64,000 nucleotides of DNA from Lytechinus pictus (Eukaryota; Echinodermata; Echinoidea; Temnopleuroida; Toxopneustidae), in assembly GCF_037042905.1 (NCBI RefSeq), contig NC_087254.1:19648603-19712602 (forward strand), given 5' to 3'. Position 1 is the stretch's first letter, and each line of letters opens with the position of its first letter. Of this stretch, positions 1 through 10,591 are shown in pieces. Both the position numbers and the translations under genes were made by a program. The notes below the pieces were generated by a model. It was not told the origin of the DNA and did not search any database. It saw nothing but the letters and a program-made list of their open reading frames with translations.

Positions 1-2110
1 CGTTGATGCTAGGCCAAACAAAGCGCTCTGTAATGAGCTTTTGAGTAGCTCTGATTCCTGGATGAGAAAGTCCATGAAGGGAATCAAAGATAGCTCTTCT
101 ATGTTTGACTGGTACCAAAGGCCTGGCAGTACCAGTTGATATATCGCACAGAATGGTAGTGGTAGAACCTGGGAGAGCAATTGACTTGAGTTGAAGTGAG
201 GAGTCTTTCACCTCAGTTTCATCTTCCTGATCTTTTGCAATGGCCGCAAAGTCTATGATTGAGGAAGAATCAACTCTGTCAATATACAGACGAGAGAGGG
301 CGTCTGCTGCTGTGTTCTCCTTACCTGAAATGTGCTGTATATCAGAAGTGAACTGTGAAATGAAATCGAGTTGTCGGATTTCACGTGGCGAATGCCTATC
401 CGGTTTCGATTTGAGTGCATGTGTAAGAGGTTTGTGGTCAGTGTAGATAGTAAATGACCTACCTTCAAGAAGATGGCGAAAGTGCTTGATACCCAGATAT
501 GCTGCAAGCAACTCCCTACCAAAAGTGCTGTATTTGGTTTCAGCGGGTTGTAACCTCTTAGAGAAGAAAGCCAGAGGTTGCCAAACTCCATCTACTCGTT
601 GTTGGATAGCTCCCCCAACTCCGACGTCAGAAGCGTCGACTAGTAGGCACAAGGGAACATCAGTGCGAGGGTGCACAAGAACAGTAGAGTTAGCCAATTG
701 ATCTTTAGCATGATTGAAAGCAAGAAGCTCTTTCTCTCCAAGATCAATTGGCATGTTCTTTTTTGTTCTGTTTTTCAACAGATCAGTCAGTGGTTGCAGC
801 ACCTCTGCACAACGAGGAATGAATCGCCTGTAGAAGTTTATCAATCCCAGGAATTCTCGAAGTTTGGTGAGTGACGTAGGCGCGGGAAAATCACGGATGA
901 TTTTCACTTTGTCGCTAAGAGGGCGGATTCCGGTGTTGTCCACCATATGTCCGAGAAAAGATAGCGATGAAGCACCAAACTGACATTTCGAGGGATTGAC
1001 GATGATGCCATACTCCTGCAGGCGATCGAAAAGCTGACGGAGATGTGTCACATGTTCATCCTTAGAGGAACTGGCTACCAGTATATCATCCAGATAAACA
1101 TAGACAAATGGGAGGCCGCGAATGACGGTGTCCATCAATCGCTGGAATGTTTGTGCTGCATTCCTAAGGCCGAATGGCATTCGAACAAATTCGAATAAGC
1201 CGAATGGAGTGGTCACGGCAGTCTTGTGAATGTCGCTAGGCTCGACTGGGATCTGATGATATGCCCTAACGAGATCAATTTTAGAAAAAATTGTCTTACC
1301 TGCAAGAGTTAAAGAGAAATCTTGCAAGTGTGGGATAGGGTATCGATCCGGGACTGTGCGAGCGTTGAGCAAGCGATAATCACCACAAGGCCGCCAGTCC
1401 CCTGGCGTTTTCTTGGGAACCATGTGCAATGGACTTGACCAGTTGCTCTCAGATTGTCGGATAATGCCAAGTTCAAGCATGTGCTCGAACTCTGCCTGGG
1501 CAATTCTCTGACGATCTGGGGCAAGTCGACGAGGGCGCGCTGCCGCGGGCGGGCCTCGAGTTGGGATGTGATGCGTGGTAGTATGTTTCACTTCTGAGTG
1601 CTTGTAAACCGGTCGTGTGATATCCGGATACTGACGGAGAATGGAGTGAAATCGCTCCGATATGTCATGTTGAACATACATCGGGCTAATAGTACCTGTA
1701 AATGAACCACATCCCTGGACTGTTAGAGTGGTTTTGGTGTCTATCAATCGGCGGTGTTTGATATCCACCAACAGTCCAAATTGGTCAAGAAAATCGGCAC
1801 CCAAAATCGGCGTAGGTATGTCTGTCACAACAAATATCCAGCGGAAAACACGCCGTAAACCGAGATCAAGTGTGAAAGACTTTTGTCCGAGAGTCTTGAT
1901 TGGTGATCGATTTACAGCCTGTAGTTGGATATTTGTCGCGTCAACCCTAGCCGGTTTTCCCAATTTTGAATGAGGGAAAATGCTCACCTCAGCACCTGTG
2001 TCGACGAGATAGCGTGTACCAGTGTACTTATCGTTGACAAAGAAAAGGCGACTGGGTTGGGTGCTGCCAAGGGGGTTAGTCGCCGCTATTCCTTGGCGGG
2101 GTCGTTTCCC
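1..2110 (-). CDS. Ty3/gypsy pol polyprotein (protease, RT, RNase H, integrase N-terminus), partial
   Basis: This frame is open from the frameshift site to the left edge. The aspartic protease carries VDTGAEVS at about 1,985-2,008. Reverse transcriptase follows, with the catalytic YLDDILV at about 1,079-1,099 and the preceding [17 protein letters not shown] block. RNase H follows, with [11 protein letters not shown] and the later TDHKPL block. The last 70 bases encode an HPGI..T...F.WP stretch typical of the zinc-binding N-terminus of integrase. There is no obvious own start codon, and the frame lies at -1 to gag, so translation probably depends on frameshifting at 2,104-2,110. The product would be a self-processing polyprotein that copies and integrates the element. 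Family assignment is secure; clade assignment was not attempted. The protein is truncated by the window, not visibly by mutation. Confidence 0.93.
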
Positions 2111-2982
2111 TGGGCCTGTCCTGCTGAGAAAGAGCAAGGACTAATGCACTTTTGAGCACTGCTCCCATATTTCCAGTGATACCAGCACTGGGCACCTGCA
2201 TGCTGTTCACTGCGATGCGGGCTGCGCGAAACTGATTGTGGGCGCTTAATCGAGTCCTTCGACTTGCGCTGTCGACTGCGACCTCTCTCGCGGTTATCCA
2301 GCATGGAGCAGGTTAATGCTCGAACTTGCATTGTGAGCTGGTCCACCTGTGCAGAGAGCTGGTCGACTTTAGTTTCGTGCGTGGGGAGTGGAGGGGGTTG
2401 TGATGGCGCCAACTTAGATTGAATGTTGGATATAGTTGGGCCGGCAACTTCAACAATTTTGTCCGCAAGCGCCGCTAAGTCCACCAAACTCACCCCATCG
2501 CTTGATGCGGCTAGGATGACCTGCACGTTGGTGGGCAAGCGTTGCAAAAATAATTGCCGAAAAATTGAATCCTCCATTGTGCTCGTCCCCATCAATTGCT
2601 GCATCCGCCGGAGGAGTTGCGACGGCGACTTGTCTCCGAGCTCCTCTCCTGACAGCAGCCGATTGAGGCGCGTCTGCTCGGAGACGGTCGTTCGCTTGAC
2701 CAGTGCAGCTTTTAATTTTTGATAGGGGTTGTCACCCGGGATAGCAGTAATGATATCCCTCACCTCCATAGCTACCTCTTGTTGTAGTGAGGCAACTACA
2801 TAATTGAATTTAGTGATTTCGGCGGTAATACCCTTTGTGTGAAATTGGGCCTCCACCTGAACGAACCAAATTTCTGGGTCATTTGCCCAGAATGGTGGGA
2901 GCTTAATGCTCACCGGAGCAATAGAGGGTGATACTGGAGAAAGATTAGATTCAGGAGTAGAGGAAACATTAGGAGTAGTCAT
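2086..2982 (-). CDS. Ty3/gypsy gag
   Basis: An intact 298-codon frame, starting at the first ATG after the leader and ending in TAG at 2,086-2,088. The N-terminal part has the [25 protein letters not shown] capsid signature common to invertebrate Ty3 gag proteins. It is followed by a helical capsid-like region, an Arg/Lys/Ser-rich stretch at about residues 230-260, and a C-terminal cysteine/histidine cluster (CWYH...C...C, about 266-284) in the place where retroelement nucleocapsids bind RNA. It is not a classical CCHC knuckle. Gag would form the particle that packages element RNA. The stop codon lies 16 bases past a -1 slippery heptamer, so gag and pol overlap. Confidence 0.9.
   Translation of the reverse strand: MTTPNVSSTPESNLSPVSPSIAPVSIKLPPFWANDPEIWFVQVEAQFHTKGITAEITKFNYVVASLQQEVAMEVRDIITAIPGDNPYQKLKAALVKRTTVSEQTRLNRLLSGEELGDKSPSQLLRRMQQLMGTSTMEDSIFRQLFLQRLPTNVQVILAASSDGVSLVDLAALADKIVEVAGPTISNIQSKLAPSQPPPLPTHETKVDQLSAQVDQLTMQVRALTCSMLDNRERGRSRQRKSKDSIKRPQSVSRSPHRSEQHAGAQCWYHWKYGSSAQKCISPCSFSAGQAQGNDPAKE
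2104..2110 (-). promoter_or_regulatory. Candidate -1 ribosomal frameshift heptamer (gag to pol)
   Basis: On the minus strand the sequence is GGGAAAC, phased in the gag frame as G GGA AAC, which fits the X XXY YYZ rule for -1 slippage. After a one-base backward slip the frame becomes GGG AAA CGA and continues as the pol frame, while the unshifted gag frame stops 16 bases on. A stimulatory pseudoknot would be expected about 5-9 bases downstream; I did not fold the RNA. Confidence 0.75.
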
Positions 2983-3104
2983 GTTGTAGAGTAAAGAAAA
3001 AAAATTGAGAAGTAGAAAGGAAACAAAAATAGTGAAGTGAGAAGCAAAAATAGCGAAGTGAGAGAAATGAATAAAGGGCGATAAAAGAAAATTAAGGATT
3101 CAGA

Positions 3105-3122
3105 ATCACGTCGGGGTCACCA
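3105..3122 (-). other. Primer-binding site complementary to tRNA-Trp 3' end
   Basis: On the minus strand this is TGGTGACCCCGACGTGAT. It begins with the TGG that pairs with the CCA tail, and its complement matches what I recall of the 3' end of animal tRNA-Trp, the primer also used by avian retroviruses. It lies 122 bp upstream of the gag start codon, the normal place at the inner edge of a 5' LTR. Confidence 0.8.
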
Positions 3123-4705
3123 GTTTAGGAAATTGGCAAAGCCGATCTCCTAATATTTATATAAAAGTTAGGTCCTACCTTAATTCTTGCTCGCCAGAAG
3201 ATAGAATGGGGTCCAGCCGCTCAGATAAATTGCACAAATCCGTGAATAGAAATATATACACTTCACAATTTCAAATACAGTAGATAAAGGGACAGATGTC
3301 ACAAAATGTCTCGCGAAGTAATGAGCTCATTAAATATGCAGAGAATATAGACTTCGAATGAGTGGAAGTGACGGTAAGGAATAAGATTGGAAAATGCAGA
3401 GAAATAATTAAGTATAAGTTGATCCTCCACAAGATTTGATTCAATCCTCACTAGCAGCTGGATGAGATGGTCAGCATGAGTGGACAGGACGAAGGCAGAG
3501 AGTAGAGTGATGATGTGGTAGAGAAAACAAGTTGTTTTTACCAACATCAGAAAAGATGAGACAAAGAAATAAGCGTCAAAAAGGGAGGCAAAACAAAGTT
3601 GAAAAGAACAAAGAAGAGAGAAGCAGACTGTGAGAAAAACAAACATGCCAGCATCTCTGTAGTGATGTTATATACCTGCAAGTTCATTGCAATAAACAAG
3701 GGACAATGAAAGGATGTTTGCTCCAAGTCTAAGAACAAAAGAAAGGTTGTTTCTCAATATAAGAATGTGTTTGCCAAGTAGATTTGGACAGAAAATGAGT
3801 TGGCTTGCTCTGTGAATGTACAGTATTGTAGTACATACACATGGCGTGAACAAGTGAGAATATATGAAATTGGAAATAAAAGAAAGAATTTATATACATA
3901 TACAGAATGTTGAAATATAAATGAAAATATATAAAAGGAAAGAATATATAGATGTAGATATATAAAAAGATATAGTCAAGTCACTACAAGTATATAGGCC
4001 TCAATAAATGCAGAATTATATAGCACAGCAGCTAGCCAGAGACCCGGTGACTCGGTGAGTATACTAGCTGCATGACCTTGTACACCAACACGTGGTTGAC
4101 AAATCAAGAGACACGCCTCCTAACCATCACAATACAATATGTACAATACTCGTATTATGTTCACAATAAATATAATACGGAGCTCGCTCCATGGCTTTAA
4201 CCAATCAACTTGATATCTCGACATATACCAAATCCGATATGCTCGTAACATATAATCATACACATGAGTTTAAATTAGGCCGAATGTACAACTGTACAAT
4301 GGGATATACTCATGACTTATCATAGACTGTATACAAAAGTATTACATAATTATACTATATTTTAAAACATATATCAATTAGAAGTAAATGATATACTTAC
4401 CAATGCTGCGGGATCAATTACAGCACCGGTTTAGCACTGCTCACCTTCTTGTGCAACTCCATGCAACGTACTACTGATCAGAACTACGTCTTATTTGAGG
4501 AACACGGTTACAAGTTCGAATTCTTGCTAGAAATCACTGCAGATCTGTACACACGAGAATGACCTTTGAGATCATAAAGGTCAATTGAGGTAGCTTGAGC
4601 AATGTCATAAAAGAAGGAGTGAACTTTGATCCGAGCTGTTATCCATTTCTGAGGCGCAAACAATTAAGATTTAGGGAGCCAGCCGGTGTGGTATTATACC
4701 AACAA
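3123..4705 (-). repeat. Probable 5' LTR of the Ty3 element (boundary uncertain)
   Basis: By position, the DNA just right of the primer-binding site must be the 5' LTR. In element orientation a TATATAAATA-like box sits near 3,155-3,165, and a start resembling TGTTGGTATAATACC is found at about 4,690-4,705. If that is the outer end, the LTR would be about 1.6 kb. The inner end reads CCTAAAC before the TGG and is not a clean CA. No second LTR is in the window, so the outer end is a guess. No gene is seen in this stretch. Confidence 0.4.
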
Positions 4706-6317
4706 TAAGAGGTAATCAAACATTGTTTATTATTTCAAGTAAAATGTATTTTATCCCAAACTTATTAACTGAAAGCAAATTACTTTAGCTGCAGTGTTTA
4801 TATTATATCGCTCATAATGTTTGCGGTTCATAATTTATTTAAGCTATATATTACAAATATGAGCTAGGATCTTCATTATGATTTTGAATGTTAATTTCGT
4901 CTTGTTAGCATGATATTCAAATAACAATTAACTAGGGCAACAGATGGTGAACATTTGTAGTATAGTCGATCATTGCAGTTATTCAATGGTAAACTCGATC
5001 CCTTTAACTCGATCGTGATATTGTGAAGTTACATTTACCGATTGATCGATACCATGCACCCCATATCGCTTCCTCCCTCCACCAGCAAAAAAAAGGTCGT
5101 CACGGCACACCCCTCTTTTGTGTGGGGCAGTCCGGGGGGGGGGCAGTATTTTTTTTCCATTATTATCATTATTGTTATTTTATATTCTAATCATTTTTCT
5201 CTCCCAAAATTTAAGCATCCTACAGGGTAAGGGGCGCCCCGATCTAGTCTGCAGGCACAAACCCCCAGACCGTGATTGAAACTTTGATCAACAAGTGCGT
5301 CTCCACGCAAAGAATATCACATACAAAACTTGATGTTAGCAAAAGGGTCTTCAGTACACTAAGTATGAGTAGGCTGCACAGACCCATAACTCGAGTGAAG
5401 GGTTTGCCCAGCAAACTACCACCGATCCGAAACTGACGAAATTCTACTTTTAAATCAAAATTACCCTTCTCGTCTAAGCACATATCTAGTTGCAATTCCG
5501 GCATCTAAATATTAAAATGAATAAATAAATTGTGACCGTTTTTCAATTCAATTTAGAGATGAAGAAGAGTCTTGAAGACAGGCCAATAAAGGTAAACACA
5601 AGCTTTGTCTGGTACGTTTGCTTGATACAAGCTAGCAACTAACAAATTATAGCTATTCTTGTTTGCTCTTTGAAATTTTGAACCAACGGATGAACGCCAA
5701 GTTTACACCAGAAAACCAATGAAAGAATGCCGCGATAATGATGAATGAAATAAAGATCAAAGTTCAACTAGTAATATTTTAGTTTAATTCATACTATTAT
5801 TCCCAAAGTATATTCAACTTTATATCGAACACGTGTATAAAGGAGAAGGGATAGGCCTCGCTATATGGCGAAAAGGGGAGAAATCAACTGATCTCTTTTT
5901 ACTTGAGATGGCCATTCAATTTGGTAATTTACGACGAATCTTAAAAGTTGGAACAAATAAAAGGTTCAATAGAGGTTCAAATAGAGAATTTGTACGTATT
6001 GTGAATGGGCTTAAATACAAATGAAATTTTCAACAAAACGACATAAGAATCAAACCACCTCAAAAGTTCCCAATTTAATAAAGAAAATCGTCATAAAGAC
6101 ACACATCTTCTCCCACATAATTTGATACCGTTTTCTGTGGTATATGCTTACGCTTTTACAATCAGGAGGTATTCATTGCTTTGATGTAAAATTTGATGTC
6201 ACATGAAGACATTATTGTAAAATACCTTTCTAGTTAAATTAACTTTTCGACAAACACTGTATGTTAACTCTCATTGACATGTTACAAATAACTAGTCTTG
6301 AAATGAACCTTTTGCGA
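4706..6317. other. Intergenic, no gene recognised
   Basis: AT-rich DNA with short frames that match nothing I recognise. A G-run near 5,134-5,143, followed by T-rich and ATT-rich sequence to about 5,190, resembles the G/C-run edges of transposon fragments elsewhere in the window. Otherwise nothing can be supported. Confidence 0.5.
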
Positions 6318-6520
6318 TATTATGTATTAATACAGAGAATAAATTAGAATATTTATAATTCTACTTGTGTAGAGAAACTAAAATGTTTTGGAGAGGTAAG
6401 TACCTGGTTTACTGCTACTTGTTGACAAAATTATTGCAAAATGTATTATTGAATAATGAATTAGTGCCTAATATTATTCCATTGAGCCTATATTACAAGA
6501 CTACACTGTTGTTTTTTATT
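6318..6520 (+). repeat. Dispersed family R, copy 1 (partial)
   Basis: Shares the order ACAGAGAATA, then a block containing AGAGAAACTAAAATGTTT, then ATTATTGCA and AAGACTACACTG with the copies at 25.4 and 34.0 kb. It lacks both ends seen in those copies. No coding capacity was recognised, and the family type is unknown. Confidence 0.6.
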
Positions 6521-6980
6521 CTTAATCATATAAAGATGATTGGAATACCTTTTCCTGATTGGAATACCTTCCCCCCCCCCCCCCCAATAATGCTTGCACA
6601 CAATTTGAAAAAGAGGTCATCACAATAACACAGCAACAACAAAATGCAAATTTCTCTGATAATGTTCTGTGCATCCATTCAGTTTTTAATGACTCGAATT
6701 TGCAGATGAACAGTTTGCAAACAATGAACACGTATACAAGTCATTAAGTGCTACCGATTCGCTGAACACACAAATACAAGTAGCTTATTAAAGTTGAGAC
6801 TCGTGATGTCAACATGAATGCCAATCAACTATAGATTTGATGTCTAAAGCACCACTGAAACAGTTTGAAGCTAGTAACTCACGAGAATTGGGAAAATGGG
6901 TGTAAATATCGGTAGGGAAAACTCAACATTCAATAAGATCGATCTTGTGAGTTCTGACCGAGGCAATATTTTGACGGTTC
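6521..6980. other. Intergenic with a C-run
   Basis: A homopolymer run of about 17 C lies near 6,571-6,587. Short frames on either strand resemble nothing known. No gene is seen. Confidence 0.5.
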
Positions 6981-7189
6981 CATGACATGTGCTTCGGCGA
7001 CAATTGCTCCGATGGAAAATCTGCACGTTAAGCCAAACATAAAACCTAATCTCCAAAACTAAATAAACCCTAATCCTTATCTTTACATTATTCTGAACCA
7101 AAAACTCTATTACAATCCTAACTCTAACCCTATGCCTTCTGAGATATTAAAACCGGAGCAATTGTCGCAGGAGCATATGTTGTGTCACC
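6981..7189 (+). repeat. TIR-bearing MITE-like family M, copy 1
   Basis: The left end (GGCGACAATTGCTCCGATGG near 6,997-7,014) is the inverted complement of the right end (ACCGGAGCAATTGTCGCAGG, 7,152-7,171), and the pairing extends about 27 bp with few mismatches. The roughly 150-bp centre is AT-rich, holds CCCTAA-like runs, and encodes nothing. Related copies are at 45.2, 52.65 and 62.1 kb. Short, TIR-bounded and non-coding, it fits a non-autonomous DNA transposon. Confidence 0.8.
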
Positions 7190-7394
7190 ATTTTGACTTG
7201 TGAGAGATCGTATCATGCATGGTTTGCAATGTAAATCATTCTTACGAAAGAATAAATAACTAAATGAGGTGGTTATTGTTCAAAGCTTCCATTGCAATAC
7301 TCTGACGGGATGCATCTGATTTCTTTTTTCCATAACCAAGCAAGCCCAGAAACTGTTTTGAAGACTTTGAAATGGATTATACCTGTATGACTTA

Positions 7395-7490
7395 ACATCA
7401 CAGACAGATGTAGGTCCATAATGGGATCCGAACCCACCCTTTTTTCTCAGTGTCATCAATTATAAACCACTGTGCCATGCAGACCAGTTG
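7395..7490 (-). mobile_element. Probable tRNA-derived SINE head
   Basis: On the minus strand an A-box-like TGGCACAGTGGTTTA (7,463-7,477) is followed about 30 bp later by a B-box-like GGGTTCGGATCCC (7,423-7,435), the split polymerase III promoter spacing of a tRNA. It does not read as an intact tRNA gene because the segment between the boxes is not tRNA-like. A degraded tRNA pseudogene is the alternative. Confidence 0.5.
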
Positions 7491-10400
7491 TTTGCCGTGT
7501 TGCAATTTGTTTATATCCTTACAATTTGTCCTCGTGAATATTCAAGAGGTATAGTCTTTCAGAAAATAAACCATATTCTTAAAGCCTTTAGGCTTGCTAG
7601 ACTTGGAGAAAATAAGACGCTGTCAGGACACTCATTATAGGACTTCTCAAAAGGCACTAGTGATAAACAAAAAACGCAGAACAAATTCTTGAACATTCGT
7701 GTTACTGTTTGAAATGCACATTACAAACTGAATCATTTAATCATGCATCCATGCTTGTCATTTCTCCGTTCACTCTGCTAGAAAAAAAAACAATATTCCC
7801 AAATTTTATTTCAAATAATTACAGTGAGAAAGGAAAAAATGTTAATGCTTTTCACTCATTATAACATCAATCATTTTCAATCAGAAGGATCTATAGAAAT
7901 ATTATTCTTATAAATTGACACATTGTGGGCAACTAAAATAGTGAAAATGGTCACTTGAATAAATAGAAATATCTTAATTGAGAAGAGGAAAAAAATCAGA
8001 TATCACAAAGAAATACGACAAAGACAAAAACAAATCATGCATATTTTGGAATAGGATCACAGTCGATGAAGTGGCTGCTTCATAATTAACTGTTGGAAAA
8101 AACATCTAAAAGCTGAAAATCATGTGAGGGGCGAGTATTACAGTTTGGCGTCGCAATTATTTGCATTAATTGTTGACCCTAAATCATTGATCAACATTAA
8201 GTTTGCACCAAAGATTAAAAATAATTGCTATAAATAAATGTCCAAGGTAAGAATTAAGACGGTAACCTATAACCGACACCCCTGTTTTAGGAACACATGA
8301 AAATTTATTTACATTAAAATGAGTTCTCTTGACAGCCGAGAGTAAAGGAGTTTGTATGTACAACAGCAGAAAAATATAAACACATATATTTCTTCTATAT
8401 CTAGTTTTCTAATTTAGTAATAATAAAACTTAAACATCAATTGAAATATAATGGATGCACAAGAATGTTTTATTTAGGAAAAAATACAGGTGCATGTACG
8501 TATTGGGTTACAACTTGAAAGCATTCAAATGTACATGCCAATGTAAAATTTACCTACCACAAAATGCATACATTGATTAATTGACATATTAGAAAAAAAT
8601 AATCAAAATAAAGTGACATTGAATGACGATTGGATTTGACATTAAAATTGAAGAAAGTATATCAACTTTCTCCAGTAGCAAGCCTCTAAAAACTATTCGA
8701 TTATAATTCATGTCTTAATATTTGTTTATTAGATTTGTGACCGAGTCTAACAATTCATGTGTTCGCAATGATTCCATTAAATATCCTTTTTTTTTTCCTG
8801 TGGCATAAATAAAAGATCTCATAACTAAATAGAAGAAATCCCATTCCAAGAAATGACATCAAGTAAAATAAATCAAAGGCGAAAAGAATTAAAACTGAGA
8901 AAGTGTAGTCAAAGAAGTGTTCTCGACCTTTGGGAAGTTGGACTGAATACAAGCCCAATACCTGATACAGTCACTATAGCAACTGTGTATCAAAAACTTG
9001 ATAAGTCAACATTTTCTCTTCATATTTACAAAGTTGATGACAGCAAGTGTATTACACCACCATGAATATGACATAGCCCAGCTAGGCCTTCAGCTCCTCT
9101 CTTTATTATGCTTTATGTTCCCAACTGCTAATACTGTGTATGACACAATAGTCAGGAATCAAATCACATAATATCAAGTGTAAAGTATACTCATAGGTAA
9201 ATGACAATGAGAATGAGATAATTGTCTATCTTCAACACAAGCACTGCGTTTTTTAATACATCAATTAATAATCTACTATCTATCTACATCATCAAAGAAG
9301 GGAGAAAATATGAGAAACTAAAAAAAAATACTGTGATGATGATCTATCACATCCGTATTTCACTGAGTTCTAAAATAATGCAGAAGTCCGACGCACTTGA
9401 CTTGCACAATATTTGTGTGCTTTTCACCAGATTTAAAATCAAATCCATGCTGCTATATAGTGTAAAAATTATATGTAAATTTTGTAAAACACCACAAAAA
9501 TCTAAAGTCGAGTATGAACAACAAAAAAATACATAAATGAAGTGATAGACACAAATACAAGTATGATTTTTCATTTACCAAGAGTATCACATGAAAGTGG
9601 CAAATCTTGCGAGAAAGGGAAGACAACTTAAAACAGGGATGGGAGGAAACAATAATTACTGCGTACAGTCATATAATATGGATAGAAAATATACAATTTA
9701 CTAAATTAAGAGGGAAAAAATTATCATTGAAAGAAATCAAAAATTCTACAACTGACACAAATTTTTAATTCAATGAACATGATATGATTTCAGTAAAATA
9801 CACATTTTTCAAAAAACCCTAACTCAATTATCTTTGTCGTCAGGTGCAATCGGTAATACATGTAGGGTGCAAAAATGCAAATACTGGTATATCGATGTTT
9901 AGTGATATTGCGCATCTATACATTAAAATGTAATCCAACACACCATTGGTACTCAAGAAGTTATAGAAAAAATTACAGAGAAGAAAAACAGATTGAAGGG
10001 ATGAAATCAATAAATTATAAAATAAAAAAATTTAATTCAAAATCGTCTCCTTCTCTGTCCAATTTTACATTAACCACAACAGGTAAATTATCTGATATTT
10101 TCTGCCAACATTTGAGTACATGCTTGTTGGATTTTCCTTTATTTAAGAATGTAGAATTCATTCAAACTATGATCATGATTTATTATTCTAAGTTTTAAAT
10201 AATTTCAATGAAATTACAAACCCTACATTCTAAAAATATACAAGTATGTATTTTTTACTGAAGTGATCACATAAAGATAACTCAACAAGGGCGCAAGTGT
10301 TTCAGCTACCATTACTTTCACCCATGTCCAAGGGCAACTCCCAACTCACCTTGAATTTACAACTTGGGACAGATTCTATTAAATATCAAAATATATCTGC

Positions 10401-10591
10401 AATTGATCTAACATTTTTGTTTTATCATATGTCCCTCTCTTGCAAGTCAGCTCACATTCATGTGATATGGCAAGTACATTCAAATACATTCCAGTTGGAA
10501 AGCGAATGTCTGCTCTATGTGAGACAGAAGAAATTTTATACATCACTAAGACATAGTCATCTGCATGTAAAGGTGGATGAGAACGGCTCCC
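7491..10591. other. 3' flank of KDELR; no gene recognised
   Basis: About 3.1 kb of AT-rich DNA. The part nearest 10,591 must hold the KDELR 3' untranslated region on the minus strand. Several TTTATT words (AATAAA on the minus strand) occur, but I could not choose the polyadenylation site. Short frames on both strands match no family I know. Confidence 0.5.

Larger units (their letters stand above)
1..3122 (-). mobile_element. Ty3/gypsy LTR retrotransposon, internal region (partial)
   Basis: Reading leftward on the minus strand the order is primer-binding site, 122-bp leader, gag, protease, reverse transcriptase, RNase H, then the start of integrase at the left edge. This order (RT before integrase) defines the Ty3/gypsy superfamily. 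I read gag and pol by eye and saw no stop or frameshift other than the programmed gag/pol shift, so the copy looks young. The remaining integrase and the 3' LTR lie outside the window, to the left. The 5' LTR should begin just right of 3,122, but its outer boundary could not be fixed. Confidence 0.93.

Noticed and set aside
2423..2722. 99-codon plus-strand frame
   Set aside because: Shadow of gag on the opposite strand.
7395..7490. A functional tRNA gene
   Set aside because: A and B boxes are present but I could not build acceptor and anticodon stems; SINE head or pseudogene is more likely.
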